This document shows positions 41,000 to 52,050 of a stretch of DNA of 64,000 bases, one piece after another (position 1 is the first letter of the stretch; every line of letters begins with the position of its first letter). The DNA lies in contig NC_064621.1 in assembly GCF_023898315.1 (NCBI RefSeq), forward strand, positions 129,516,521-129,580,520. Direction: 5' to 3'. The position numbers and the translations under genes are program-made. Source of the stretch: Schistocerca nitens (lineage: Eukaryota > Arthropoda > Insecta > Orthoptera > Acrididae). The notes under the pieces were generated by a model. The model searched no databases. It saw nothing but the letters and a program-made list of their open reading frames with translations, and was not told the origin of the DNA.

Positions 41000-43726
41000 C
41001 GTTTTCGACTTCCCGTGACACCGTGAACCAAAGTACGCCAATTTCTTCTGTCCTTTCTGTCCTGCACTTTCTCCCGTAGGTTTTCCAGGTTGGAACAATT
41101 TACTTCTGTGATCTCAACCTCTGACGTCCTCTTCTTCTAGTGCCTTCGATCTTCCCCAGAATTAATGTCTTTTTCTAATGAAACCTGTCTTCTCATGATT
41201 TGTCCAAAGTAGGTCAGCTTTTGTTTTAGTATCAGACCTTCCAGGGAGCACTTTGGTCTTATTTGCCCTAATATTGATCTATTCGTTCTCTTTGCAGTCC
41301 ATCGGTCTCTAAGACCTTCCCTCCAACATAACAATTCAAAGAGTCTATTCTTCACCGTTCCGCCTTTCTAATGATCCAGGTCTCGCATCAATACATCACA
41401 ATTAGAAAGATGATAGTCCTTACAATATCGATCTTTGTTGGTAAAGTTACATCTCTACTGCTTAAAACATTGTCGAGGTTTGAAATTACCTTTCTATCAA
41501 GCGAGAAGTGTCTCCCTAATTTCATGACTGCAGTCTAATCAGCGGAAAACCGAGATGATTGAACGTAGATACTACCTCAATTTTTTCTCACCTTATATGC
41601 CATGAAATGAGAGGTGTAGTTGCCATAATTTTCGTTTTATTAACATTCAGCCTAAGACCTCTTTTTCACTTCCTTCTTTCATCTACACCAAGAGTCATTA
41701 ATTCTTCTTCACTTTCTGTCAGCAGTATAGTATCACGTGCGTCTCCAAGGTTGTTTATATTTAATTCCGGTTTCATCTTCATATAGCCCACCATTCCTCA
41801 TAACGTGATCTGCATAGAGATTTAATACGTAAAGTGATAGTAAGCTGCCTTGCCGTGCCAATTTCTGAATCTTGATCCATTTAGTTGTTTTATACATAGT
41901 GCTCACCGTGGGTTCTTCGTCAGAGTATAAACTCCGTATGAGATGAATGAGGTGACCTGATACTCTCACATTTTAGAGTACTTCCCATAATTTTTTGTGA
42001 TCGACACAGTCAAAGGCTTTGGCATAATCACGTCTTTCTGGAATTCTCTTGCCTTCTCCATGATCCACCGAGTGTTGGCAATTTGATCTTTGGTCCCCCT
42101 TCCTTTATGAAATCCGTCTTGATCTTCCTGTAGTTCTCGCTCTAGATACCGGCGATGTTTATTTTGTAAGATTTTCAAAATGAGTTTGCTAGCATGTGAG
42201 ATAAGTGCGAGTGTTCGGTGATCTGAGCATTCCTTAGAAATTCCTTTTTTGGGATCGGGATGAATACTGATATTCTCCATCTTCTGGCCACTGGTGCATG
42301 CTCCATATTTTCTGACATATTGAATGTATTACTTTCACTGAGTTCTTTGCAATGATATTGAACAATTCTGCTGGAATACCATCATGTCCACTATCTTTGT
42401 TTTTAGTCGTATTTTCGAGAGCCCATTTGACTTCCCTCTCCAAAATATCTGGCTCTAGTTCGAAAATAACATTAACTTCATTATCGTCAGCGTTGCTAGT
42501 ATGCAGTTCTCCTCATTCTTCCCGTCTTCCCTTAACGTCCTCTGCTTCTGTTAAATTTTTTCCATTTCTATCTTTTGTCGTTTCAATTTTCGCCTGGAAT
42601 TTTCCTTTGCTGTCCCTAATTTTCTTTTAAAGATCCATTGTCTTCCCCATAATGTTATCATGTTCAACTACTTTTCCCTGTTCGTTTAAGATACCATTTT
42701 CTCTCTTCTAGCTTATTTCTGAAACTCTGTATTTCATTTAAACATTGCTAATCCATCCCCTTTGATTTCTGCTTTCCTTCTTTCTTCTGAAACTTGCAAT
42801 GTCTCAGCCGATAGCCATCTGGCCTTCTTGTTATTCTTTTTCTTGCTTTCTCTGCTGCTTACTTAACGGTATTGGCTACTTCTGTCCACAACTCTTGTGG
42901 GCTTTTTGTCTTCTGAATCTAATACATTAAATCTGTCTAGGACTTCTACTGTGTAATCAAAGAGTATGATCTTAAGGTCGTGTCTACAAGATGGAACAGC
43001 TTTTGCTACTTTCCTCAGTTTCAGCCGGAATTTTGCAAATAAAAGCTCGTGATCTGATCCGCAATCAGCTCCACGTCATGTTGTAGTTCACTGAACCACT
43101 CTTTTTCACATCTGATTACAAAGTATGTAATCTATTAGATTACGGGGGGGGGGGGTTGGCTGTCTGACGAAGTCTAAGAATATAGGCGTCGTTTGGGTAG
43201 CGGGGACAGTGTGTTAGTAATAACCAACGAATTGTCTTGGCAGAATTCTAGGAATCTTTGTCCTGCTTCATTTGTTGTATCAAGACTAAATTTTCCCGTT
43301 GCACCACTTTTGCGTTCCAATCTCCAACCATGAAGACGACATCGTGTTTTGGTGTCGACAGCAGTAATTATTGTAAATCTTCATAGAACTGGTCAATAAA
43401 TTCCTTTTCAGCATCAGTGGTTGGCACATAAACTTGAATGGCTGTGATATTAAGGGGCTGACCTGGAAATCTGATGGTCATCGTTCTGTCACTTATATAA
43501 TTCTATTCCATTACAGTTTTTCCTACTTTGGCACTAGCTATGAAGGCTACTCCATTACTTCTGTTGTTCTTTTGTTCAGAATCGTATGCCATATGGCCAT
43601 CTGGAGCAAATTTTCCCATGCGACTTCATTTCACTTGTTCCCAGAATGTCTATGTTTATCATTCTCCATTTCTCTTTTGACTAAGTCTAATTTTCCTTGA
43701 TACGTGGATCTTACATTCCATGTTCC
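41000..43726 (-). pseudogene. RTE (BovB-type) LINE, nearly full length but decayed
   Basis: On the minus strand the domains run in normal order. From 43726 to about 42750 is an apurinic endonuclease region, with fragments such as EKEFIDQFYED and KHDVVFMVGDWNAKV. From about 42443 is the RT: ENTTKNKDSGHDGIPAELFN, DPKKGISKECSDHRTLALIS, QDGFHKGRGTKDQIANTRWI and LSLYVLNLYADHVMRNGG. The C-terminal block at 41355-41137 reads RRLRDRWTAKRTNRSILGQI-like and PKCSLEGLILKQKLTYFGQI then MRRQVSLEKD, which is diagnostic of BovB-type RTE elements. The C-terminus near 41010 resembles the HGVTGSRKR ending. Many frameshifts. The YADD box is not intact. The 5' end abuts a Tc1-like element at 43729. Confidence 0.8.
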
Positions 43727-43728
43727 TA

Positions 43729-44590
43729 CACTAAAGAGCCAAAGAAACTGGTACATCTGCCTAATAACGCGTAGGGCCCCCGCGAACACGCAGAAGTGCC
43801 GCAATAAGACGTGGCATGAAGTCGACTAATGTCTGAAGTAGTGCTGTAGGGAACTGACACCATGAATCGTGCAGGGCTGTCCATAAATCTGTAAGAGTAC
43901 GAGGGGGTGGATATTTCTTCTGAACAGCACGTTGAAAAGTATCCCAGATATGCCCAATAATGTTCATGTCTGGTGAGTTTAGTGGCCAGCGGAAGTGTTT
44001 AAACTCAGAATAGTGTTCCTTGAGCCACTCTGTAACAATTGTGGACGCGTGGAGTGTCGTATTGTCCTGCTGGAATTGCCCAAGTCCGTAATGTACAATG
44101 AATATGAATGAATGCAGGGTGATCAGACAGTGTTCTCACGTACGTGTCGCCTGTCAGACTCGTATCTTGACGTATCAGGAATCCAATATTACTCCAACTG
44201 CACACCTCCCACACCATTACAGAGCCTTCACTACCTGCAGCAGTCCCCTGCAGACATCAAGGTTCCATGGATTCATGAGGTTGTCTCCAAACCCGTACAC
44301 GTCTATCCGCTCGATACAATCTGAAACGAGACTCGTCCGACCAGGCAACATGTGTCCAGTCATCAATTGTCCAATGTCGGTGTTGACGGGTCGAGGCGAG
44401 GCGTAAAGCTTTGTGTCGCACAGTCATCAAGCGTGCACGAGTGGACTTTCGGCCTCCGAAAGGCCACGTCGATGATGTTTCGTTGAATGGTTCGCACGCT
44501 GACACTTGTTGATGGCCCAGCACTGAAATCTGGAGGAATTTGCGGAAGGGTTGCACTTCTGTCACACTGAACGATTCTCTTCTTTCACGA
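43729..44590 (-). pseudogene. Tc1-like element D, truncated, with transposase fragment
   Basis: The right-hand terminal repeat of the element (cactaaagagccaaagaaac at 43729) follows TA at 43727-43728. The minus-strand transposase covers the middle and C-terminus: SDESRFRLYRADRRVRVWRQ near 44340 (first Asp), FLIRQDTSLTGDTYVRTLSD, then a second-Asp region in another frame (QQDNTTLH-like near 44064). The third motif reads SPDMNIIGHIWDTFQ: the catalytic Glu of DD34E is replaced by Gly (43761-43967 frame). The N-terminal HTH is cut off at about 44590 after the QRDRSATLPQI-like segment. Dead copy. Confidence 0.87.
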
Positions 44591-45336
44591 CCTAGTCCCA
44601 AAAAGATGAAGTCGATTTTAGAATTTCGGCATTCTCACGGGCGGACGTAAAGAACGAAGAAGAAGAGCTAGAAAGATTTAAGCATATGGCTGTCTGGCTA
44701 TGTATGGGAAACCAGTCATTATAAAAAGAACGTATGCTGACCAAACACGAAGCTAAAGTGGTTTTTGCCGTTCACCGAAAACAAGAGCAATTTTAAATGG
44801 TGTCAGAGATTACTTGATGCTGCGCAAGACTGAGGTTTACAATATCCCCTGCGAACGTCGCCTTCCGTGTATTCGGAAGCTACTCGTATAATCCAGAAAA
44901 CATGCATGGAGCACTGTAGAAACACCCGACTTTTACAGCCGAACAAATCGGCCTCGATACTGGTCACCCCTTGCGGTATGAAAATGTCAGAATCGTAGCG
45001 TCGTCTCCATGTTTTAATGACTCACTGGTGAAAGAATCAACTGAAATTTGTTTGGTGAAGAATTTAACTAACAAATATAGCTGTTTCAACCTAGAAAAAT
45101 TATGATATCCTGCGCTTTCTTTAATTAACCTGCAAAGATGTCGCTACAGTGCAGCAAATAACTGCACGTCGATATCCCAGCATAGCTCGACCGCGCAGTC
45201 ACAGATTCAGTTTATCCTATACTCTTTGCCGCTGATCAGCCTTTCTAGTAGTTGTGTTCTCTGTTGTTTAATACGGTTGAACAAGAATTATTGAGCACAG
45301 TGCTCAGAAGGTGGCCTGATGATATGCAGCCTAAAT
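44591..45336. other. no recognisable feature
   Basis: The plus frame near 44600-44715 reads KDEVDFRISAFSRADVKNEE without family match. The remainder is unassigned. Confidence 0.4.
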
Positions 45337-46623
45337 CGAGGGTGACTCAAATGTAAACCTTAAATTTGTAATAACAAGTCTAAATTTCGCGCCGTTATCC
45401 TGTAAGTTGGTAAGCGCGCTACAGACAGCGTGCAGAATGTCTTGTAGGTGGCAGCATAGTGAAGATGCACACATACCGTCGCAGTATCAGTATAAAGACG
45501 GACACCCCACTTGTGACTTGCACCAGGGAAAAACAGCGTTCTGTTATTCGGTTTTTGCGTAGTGAAGGTGTGAAACCTATTGGAATTCATCGACAAATGA
45601 AGGTTCAGTACGGTGATGCGTGTTTGTCACAGCAGCAAGTCTACGGGTGGAGCAGAAAGTTCTCAAATGGTGTGACTTCAGTGGAAGATGCTCCTCGTCC
45701 AGGTCAGGCACAACGAGTTGTGACTCCACAGAACATTGCAGCAGTTGAAGCCATAGTCAAGGAAAACGGCCGAATGACATTGCAGCAGGTTAACAGATTA
45801 GTCATGGGTCAGCACACAACATTGTGCATGATGTGCTCCAGTTTCACAAAGTGTCTGCCACGGCAGCTGACTCCTGAAATGAGAGAACGACGTGTTGATG
45901 CTTGTGAAGAACTTCTTCGGCGCTTTGAACGAGAAGCTGGTGGCTTCCTTGCAAGAATCGTGACTGGGGACGAAACCTGGGTTCACTTACACCAACCGGA
46001 AACGAAGAGAGCGAGCAAGGAATGGCGCCATTCCTCATCACCAAAACCAAAGAAGTTTCGAACAGAACCATCAGCAAGGAAGGTTATGCTGACTCCCTTT
46101 TGGGACGAAAGGCGTCATTTTGGAGCATTACATGCCTAGAGGGACCACTGTCACCAGTGCATCATACACAGATCTCCGAAAAAATCATCTACGACCTGCA
46201 ATCAACTCAAAGCGACGTGGATTGCTGTCAGCAGGTGTCCTTTTGCAACATGACAACGCAAGGCCCCACACTGCCCGTACAACAGTTGCAACGATCACAG
46301 ACCTGCATTTTTAGTGTCTTCCTCATCCACCACACTCACCAGACCTAGCCCCAAGTGATTTCCATACGTTTGGACCACTCAAAGGCGCAATGGGACGAAA
46401 TAAGTTCCGTTCTGATGAAGAGGCACGCCACGCGGTGTATGAGTGGTTGCGCGGACTACCAAAAGAATTTTTTTCTAAGGGAATTTATGCACTTTGTAAG
46501 CGCTGGAGGACTTGCATTGGGCGTGGGGGAGATTATGTTGAAAAGTGATACAGCTTTGTACCACTTCTGCACAGTAAATAATATTTAAAAAAATATTTAA
46601 GGTTTTCGTTTGACTCAGCCTCG
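45337..46623 (+). mobile_element. mariner element M2, sister of M1
   Basis: Terminal repeats cgagggtgactcaaatgtaa (45337) and the complement ending ggttttcgtttgactcagcctcg (46601-46623). TA is present at the right (46624-46625), while the left side reads AT, probably mutated. Size is 1287 bp, a usual mariner length. It matches M1 end to end without the SINE. Confidence 0.92.
45459..46548 (+). pseudogene. mariner transposase pseudogene (M2), DD34D type
   Basis: The start at 45459 opens a frame of 226 codons: HTH with EKQRSVIRFLRSEGVKPIGI and YGDACLSQQQVYGWSRKFSN, a linker with EDAPRPGQAQRVVTPQNI, then TGDETWVHLHQPETKRASKE (first Asp) and VMLTPFWDE. A frameshift near 46112 moves the rest to another frame (LLSAGVLLQHDNARPHTART, second Asp). 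A GAG-to-TAG stop follows at about 46314, and the third motif HPPHSPDLAPSD is in that same frame. The second and third Asp are 34 residues apart by my count. The stop at 46546-46548 matches that of M1. All three Asp codons are present, but one frameshift and one nonsense codon inactivate it. Confidence 0.9.
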
Positions 46624-46625
46624 TA

Positions 46626-48292
46626 TTAGAAAAACAAGCTATAACCCGTAACTAAGACTCACATGTGCTTGGTTTTTAATTGGTGTAGTATTGGAAAGGG
46701 AAGACACCCTAGTGTCAGAGGGTACGGCAGCGTTGCGCCCAGTACTCTATTCCCAATATTCTGAATCTAACGGATGGATTAAAATTTCTTCGGCATGAGA
46801 GAAACATCGTTACCAGTAATCAAATTCCTACAGACGCGCAATATATTATGTACGTGCAGTGCTCCGCCAGAATGTAAAAGCACTCGCAAAAGATGAGCAA
46901 CACGGATAACGAAGGGAATGTGGATTTCGCCGATCGCTTTTGCGGTCGCCACTGGCCGAGTTTCTTTGAAGTGCGGGCATTCCCGTCACGCACTGCGTCA
47001 CCGAAGCCCGTGTTGTGCCGCCGCTGCTCACGCACGCCATCTGCCCGGAGCGCAGTCATTTTAATGAACACTTTGATGTGGCCGCCGGGCGCACGGCGGA
47101 AATTAACCCAGGAGAGGGCCGCAGGTGGAGATCAAAGAGGGCGACGAGTGAGCGGGCTCGCAACGGGCGTACGCGCCCACATGCGTAGTGGGTGTGTGAG
47201 AGACCGGATGCATCCGTGCAAGCAAACAAGCGAAAACACTAACGCGCGAGTCCAGCTGGTGGGGGCAGGCACACGCTCGGCCATTCCGCTGTGCGCTGGA
47301 AGCTCAAGATGATTCCGCCGGCGGACCGCACAGTGTTCTCAAGGAGGGAGGGCGTTGAGGGGGAAGGAAACTCGAAAACATGTTTACCATTAGCGAACAT
47401 TGTGCCTCCTTCGCGGAGGAAACAGCTATTAAAGCGGGCGGGCGCATGTATCAAGATGAAAGGCGCCGTGGGCAATAATTCTTAGGCGCCCAAATTACCG
47501 CTCATCAGAGGCGACGTACTTCACCCGTCCATCTTATGCCTGACTTTTTTTTTTTTAATTCAGAATTTTTTTTTTCTCGCTGGCACTTTACCGGCACAAA
47601 ATGGCCCTTTGGTGCCCCCTTACCCTGATGTGGCAATTTTCAGAGTCTCTCCCATTACTTTAGCTGTTTCACAAGCTCGAGGGGCTTAGGTAGTATTCAC
47701 CGTAGAATGACATTTTCTGCCAGCGAAATGAAATAAAAAGGAAACTGCAACGCCAGGGAGGGATATGACTGCAAAAATGCAAGTGCGTATGAAAGACATG
47801 GCAGATAGTTGATAACACAAATTTGTGTGTGTGTGCACTTTCGAACGAACTTCAGAATGTATCGTACCCCCTATTTGTTACAATATTACTGTTGTAAGCA
47901 TTTTATTAGGCGCGCAGGATGTGTAATTTAGCTAGTAATGGATTTCATATACTATGTAGTTTGAGGGGTATGGTTGATCACTGACCATCGCATGGGCGCG
48001 GTGATCAGACTGATCACACCGTTTATTTACTTGACTTCTTTACATTAAATTGCATTAATTAAACTCATCACGAATGACAAAAGTCTTCTTAGAGAGTCAA
48101 AATATGACATAAGGGCACAACACCAACAGAGATGTTAATTATTCACGTGTCTCGTCATCACTGTTGGACTGTGGTAACAAAAGAGGAATTTTGAATTTTA
48201 CTGCAGCCAGGGCAAGAAGTTTTAATGTGCATCAAAGAGATCGGAATTTTTTGACAATATTTTGTCTGCCTATCCTTTGCTGGGCAGTTATT
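46626..48292. other. no gene assigned; GC-rich island at about 46875-47500
   Basis: The 46875-47500 stretch is CpG-rich with an open plus frame (46893-47312, 139 residues, Arg/Ser/Pro-rich), consistent with composition rather than selection; no domain recognised. It contains a gcggaaattaaccc core like the other islands. From 47500 on the DNA returns to AT-rich with poly-T tracts (47547-47575). Confidence 0.4.
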
Positions 48293-48540
48293 ATATGAAG
48301 GGCTTATTTCAATAGTGGTACAAGTCAAGTCCATTTTTGTTCATTGTGAGATACAGAGTCCTAAAGTTAAATGAGCGCTGAAAAATCTGCAGTTGAGATA
48401 CCAGAAATATTCAAGCATATGGCTTCTTGCTAGAGATGAACCTTTCTTTCTGTTAATTTAGATCATTAATTGCAAAAGCATTATAGGCAGAAAAGTGAAT
48501 GTAATGGACTTGTACCACTATTGAAATAAGCTCTTCATAT
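48293..48540. mobile_element. MITE-like element with about 40 bp terminal inverted repeats
   Basis: atatgaagggcttatttcaa at 48293 and its near complement ending ttgaaataagctcttcatat at 48540. The repeats extend through tagtggtacaagt...ccatt. The centre has no frame. Target duplication is uncertain, so the superfamily is not assigned. Confidence 0.78.
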
Positions 48541-49158
48541 GTATATTTTTCTCCGGACCCCAGTTCTATTTTGTTCATTTTTGCTTTCGTCTTCTAATTC
48601 TCGGTCACATGTTAGACTATAACGTTTCAGCCTCAATTCCTGAAGTTGTCAAACTTCTTCGAACCAAATGAGGCAAAACTAACACATGAGATGACCGTCG
48701 CTTCAGGTATACTTTCCCCACTGATACAGTTTTAATTGTTGCCAAAACAAGTTACTTGTGCATTCATTAGTGTCGATTCTGTCTTTGATACCAGCACAGA
48801 ATTTTGCAGTTGATGGCCCCTGTTTATCTCCTGTGTCATCATCTTTTTGAATTACTCTCATGAAATCTTGATTTCACTCACTTCCATTTTTTAGAGACGT
48901 AGGAAACTACAATACAGGTTTTGTTGCAGACAAAAAAATGAACTTCAGGTAGCATTTCCTTTACCGGTTATTAACTCCAGAGGATTCTCACGCCTGTCAT
49001 TCTTTATACTTCCAATAAAAGAAATTTTCTTATTCCAAACTCTTCTACCAGGTGTTGACTGATAAATCAATCGTCTGAAGTACATTTCGACCTGACTAAT
49101 TACCAGCTTCATACAGTCGCGGAACAACATCTGAAGGCTTGTTGCTTACGTGATAAAA
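48541..49158. other. possible decayed transposase sequence, unassigned
   Basis: Minus-strand fragments such as RRLIYQSTPGRRVWNKKISF and KNDRRENPLELITGKGNAT (49130-48945) look protein-like, and frames continue past the SINE at 49172-49372 (EILEFAMKGNRQDNS, LRRNVTPDEKREGCRRS-like, 49626-49390). I do not recognise the family. Confidence 0.35.
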
Positions 49159-49171
49159 CCTTTCTGGTTGC

Positions 49172-49372
49172 CGGCCTCGGTGGCCGAGCGGTTCTAGGCG
49201 CTTCACTCCGGAACCACACTGCTGCTACGGTCGCAGGTTCGAGTCCTGCTTCGGGCATGGATGTGTGTGACGCTCTTAGGTTAGTTAGGTTTAAGTAGTC
49301 CTAAGTATAGGGGACTGATGACCTCAGATGTTAAGTCCCATAGTGCTTAGAGCCATTTTAACCGTTTTTGAG
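49172..49372 (+). mobile_element. SINE, type A head
   Basis: Complete plus-strand SINE with a 13 bp target duplication cctttctggttgc at 49159-49171 and 49373-49385. Box B-like ggttcgagtcc is at about 49243. Confidence 0.95.
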
Positions 49373-49385
49373 CCTTTCTGGTTGC

Positions 49386-49826
49386 AACTTACCACATATT
49401 TCCAAATTATACAGGTAAAAGTACGCATTAACGCTGTATCTGTTTTGTTTGCTGAGTATATATTGGTGAAAGCTGCGCTTCGACGACATCCTTCGCGTTT
49501 CTCGTCAGGTGTAACATTTCTCCAAAGATGTGCGACTGCTGACAGTTCTGTACAAACATAGAAAGTGTTTCCATAATTGCTATTATCTTGTCTGTTCCCT
49601 TTCATCGCGAATTCCAAAATTTCCAAACCTAATGCACCGTACTATGATTCTGATACGGTTTATGCTTATTACGGGGCGAAATTCTTCAGTTCCCGCCCTT
49701 CAGTTTATCACACATTCTGTCATTCCCCACTGTAGCACCCTCAGATTTTAGTGAATGTTCAGTTTCTACATTTTAAGATAGTCATCTTTATACAACTGTT
49801 ATTTTTATTTTTTATTTCACTTTATA
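49386..49826. other. no recognisable gene
   Basis: Continuation of the unassigned minus-strand protein-like sequence up to about 49626, then AT-rich DNA. Confidence 0.4.
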
Positions 49827-50042
49827 CAGGTGTTGAACGAAAATACGGAAACACCACGAGAAATGGTACTCTTGAACACAAATGCCGATGCTAGCCTAGC
49901 CAGCATGTTGCGCTATTGTATAGTGCAATGTCTTCAATACGTTGCAAGTGCCAGTTATGATCATGTCAGAGCTAAGTGAATCAGAACATGGGTAAATTGC
50001 TGGTGCTCGTATGATGAATGTATCCGTAACCAAGGGATCGAG

Positions 50043-50424
50043 TAGTAGTAGTAGTAGTAGTAGAGGGGTTTTGTGGGCGCACGACAGCAAGGTCTTCAGC
50101 GCCCGTTCAGTATCATAGTGAGACGGGTGTCAAGAAAAAAAAAACTCAGAACATTTACATAAAACGGAACATAAAACACGGGGAACAATCGTTGAAAAAT
50201 ATGTGCTGACCCACACCGAAGCGTGGGATGAAGCAGGGCGTCAGCAGTAAAACATGGACAACACAGGAAGAAAATGGTAGAGGGAGCTAAAACAATGTAG
50301 CAGATGGAAGTGGCTGGCTGACCGCAAGGAAAAAAGGGAGGAGTCAGCCACTCTGCAATACACTAAAACCTCCAGCCAAAAAGTTTAGGCCAGAGTCCAG
50401 ACACATCACAAAACTTAAAAACCC
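50043..50424 (-). mobile_element. 5'-truncated non-LTR retrotransposon 3' end with (CTA)n tail
   Basis: A 382 bp insertion bounded by a 13 bp duplication ccaagggatcgag at 50030-50042 and 50425-50437. The (AGT)n run at 50043-50063 is the complement of a (CTA)n 3' tail, so the element lies on the minus strand. The remaining sequence is 3' UTR-like with no clear frame. Microsatellite-like tails are typical of I/R1-type LINEs (inference). Confidence 0.87.
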
Positions 50425-50633
50425 CCAAGGGATCGAGGTGTTTGGTATTTCAAAAGGCGCAGTTTAGAAGATTTCTACCGCTTACGAGGAAAGCTGAAAA
50501 ACGTCATCCGGTAAGTCACAACGTGGACGAAAGTGTGTGTAGAGTGGTTGTGACAGACGGTCATTGTAAAGGATTGTGAGGACAAATAAGATAATGACAG
50601 CTTCAAAAGTCACTGCAGAGCTGAATGTCATAC

Positions 50634-50758
50634 AGGTTCGAATCCTGCCTCGGGCATGGATGTTTGTGATGTCCTTAGGTTAGTTAGGTTTAAGTAGTTC
50701 TAACTTTTAGGGGACTGATGACTTCAGATGTTTAGTCCCATAGTGCTCAGAGCCTTTC
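50634..50758 (+). mobile_element. 5'-truncated SINE inside Tc1-H
   Basis: It starts within the box B region (aggttcgaatcctgcctcgg) and runs to the tail (gtgctcagagccttt). The head is missing. I could not define a convincing target duplication, so the flanking Tc1 sequence may carry a deletion. Confidence 0.88.
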
Positions 50759-50990
50759 AGTTGCAGAACTACACGAAAGAAGTTCCATAAGTAGGAGATG
50801 AGGGCGAGCTGGAATTCCGAAGTCATGAATCAGTAATGTAAATGCCGATAACAGAGAAGTGTGGTGCCGAAGCCATAAAACCTTGTCTGTGGAGCAGTGG
50901 AAGTCGGACGAGTCTTCTTGCACACTGTTTGCAGCTTCTGGCCGAGTCTGTGCCCGAAGAGCCTAACAGTCAGGCCCAATCTGGCGGCTG

Positions 50991-51289
50991 ATACACATCT
51001 CCAGAGCGGGAAGTTACGTATTCATCTTTTCCTGTGTTTTCCTCGTAGTGTACGTCTTAAATTTCGCGTGTTTTTCTATTTATGAGGTTTCATCTCCCGT
51101 TCTTAACAGCAAGTGTAAATTCAGGTAGTGTGTAGTGCAGTTTTCATATGTTCTGAACAGCCAACTAGACAGCCCATTAAGGCATCAGCATCCATTGAGG
51201 ACACCTGAGGAGGGTAGCAAGTTGCGTATGTAGGTTTCTGTCTGCTTCTATAGTTTCTTTCTTCAGCTAGTCTTGCTAAGACGGGTAGG
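50991..51289. other. no recognisable feature
   Basis: Unassigned sequence leading into the frame at 51290. It may be an untranslated leader of a retroelement. Confidence 0.3.
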
Positions 51290-51565
51290 ATGCGTGTGGA
51301 AACAGGAGAAGCTGTAGTTCGCGAACATTTGAATGCCCTTTTGGCTACGGTCAGCCGCCTTCAGGCTGCTGCTTCGGTATGTAACCGCGGCGGAAAACCT
51401 GGCGTGTCGCGTGGGACACCTCAGGTGTCTCTTGTTCCGCCTATGAGCTCCGCTACCGAGGCATCTCCTAGTATGCACGACGCTATGGATCCGCCCTCAC
51501 AGCAGGGTGAGTGGCGGAGGGCCAGTGTGGAAGCTAGCCGTCCGCTCTCATCTATTCGCCCTTAG
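51290..51565 (+). CDS. hypothetical 91-residue frame, possible retroelement ORF1 fragment
   Basis: The open frame begins MRVETGEAVVREHLNALLAT and continues with SRLQAAASV, a short heptad-like stretch, then a Pro/Ser/Gly-rich linker (RGTPQVSLVPPMSSATEASP) and EWRRASVEASRPLSS. A coiled-coil-like start followed by a disordered linker is seen in gag-like ORF1 proteins of retroelements, but no zinc knuckle or other diagnostic motif is present. The frame ends just before the terminal-repeat-like sequence at 51565, which may have cut it. Confidence 0.4.
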   Translation: MRVETGEAVVREHLNALLATVSRLQAAASVCNRGGKPGVSRGTPQVSLVPPMSSATEASPSMHDAMDPPSQQGEWRRASVEASRPLSSIRP

Positions 51566-51834
51566 GCCGTCGGCACACGGACCGTGCATCCGAACGTTGA
51601 GCGTCGAGCGTGCCGAGTTTCTGACGTCATAGCGTGGAATATCACGTTCGGGAGTCTTTCCGAACGTGCAGAGCAATATCTGGCATGTCAGATATTCTTA
51701 GCGTGCGTCTGAGCGTTGACCAATGAGATGGCATAACGCCACTTACGTCACACGCACGCCGTCTCCCTTCAGTACAGAGTCGTAAGGCGCCATATTGGCA
51801 TCCATTTCAAGCCTATATGTATATATGCCGTTTC
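51564..51834. other. possible one-sided DNA transposon terminus
   Basis: A GC-rich inverted-repeat-like start ggccgtcggcacacggaccg follows TTA at 51563-51565. Cacacgg/ccgtgc and cgaacgt/acgttcg motifs recur in the next 120 bp. A TTA or TWA flank and such ends occur in PIF/Harbinger elements. The matching right end was not found, so this is tentative. Confidence 0.35.
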
Positions 51835-51846
51835 TGAGCACCAGCA

Positions 51847-52038
51847 GCCGGTCGGTGTGGCCGTGCGATTCTAGGTGCTTCAGTCTGGAACCGCGTGACC
51901 GCTACGGTCGCAGGTTCGAATCCTGCCTCGGGCATGGATGTGGGTGATGTCCTTAGGTTAGTTAGGTTTAAGAAGTTCTAAGTTCTAGGGGACTGATGAC
52001 CACAGATGTTAAGTCCCGTAGTGCTCAGAGTCATTTTT
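51847..52038 (+). mobile_element. SINE, type A head
   Basis: Complete plus-strand SINE with a 12 bp target duplication tgagcaccagca at 51835-51846 and 52039-52050. Confidence 0.95.
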
Positions 52039-52050
52039 TGAGCACCAGCA

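Larger units (their letters stand above)
49827..50990 (+). pseudogene. Tc1-like element H, split by a LINE tail and a SINE
   Basis: The left terminal sequence caggtgttgaacgaaaatac starts at 49827 after TA. The ATG at 49963 gives MSELSESEHG then IAGARMMNVSVTK, the usual Tc1 N-terminal HTH start. It breaks off at the LINE insertion (50043-50424) and resumes with GVFQKAQFRRFLPLTRKAEK-like sequence and VDESVCRVVVTDGH. After the SINE (50634-50758) it continues with KTLSVEQWKSDESSCTLFAA and SGRVCARRA (first catalytic Asp region, SDES). The C-terminal half and right repeat are absent. Confidence 0.82.

Noticed and set aside
46893-47312. 139-residue frame in a GC-rich island as a host exon
   Set aside because: Composition alone explains the open frame; no domain, splice context or similarity recognised.
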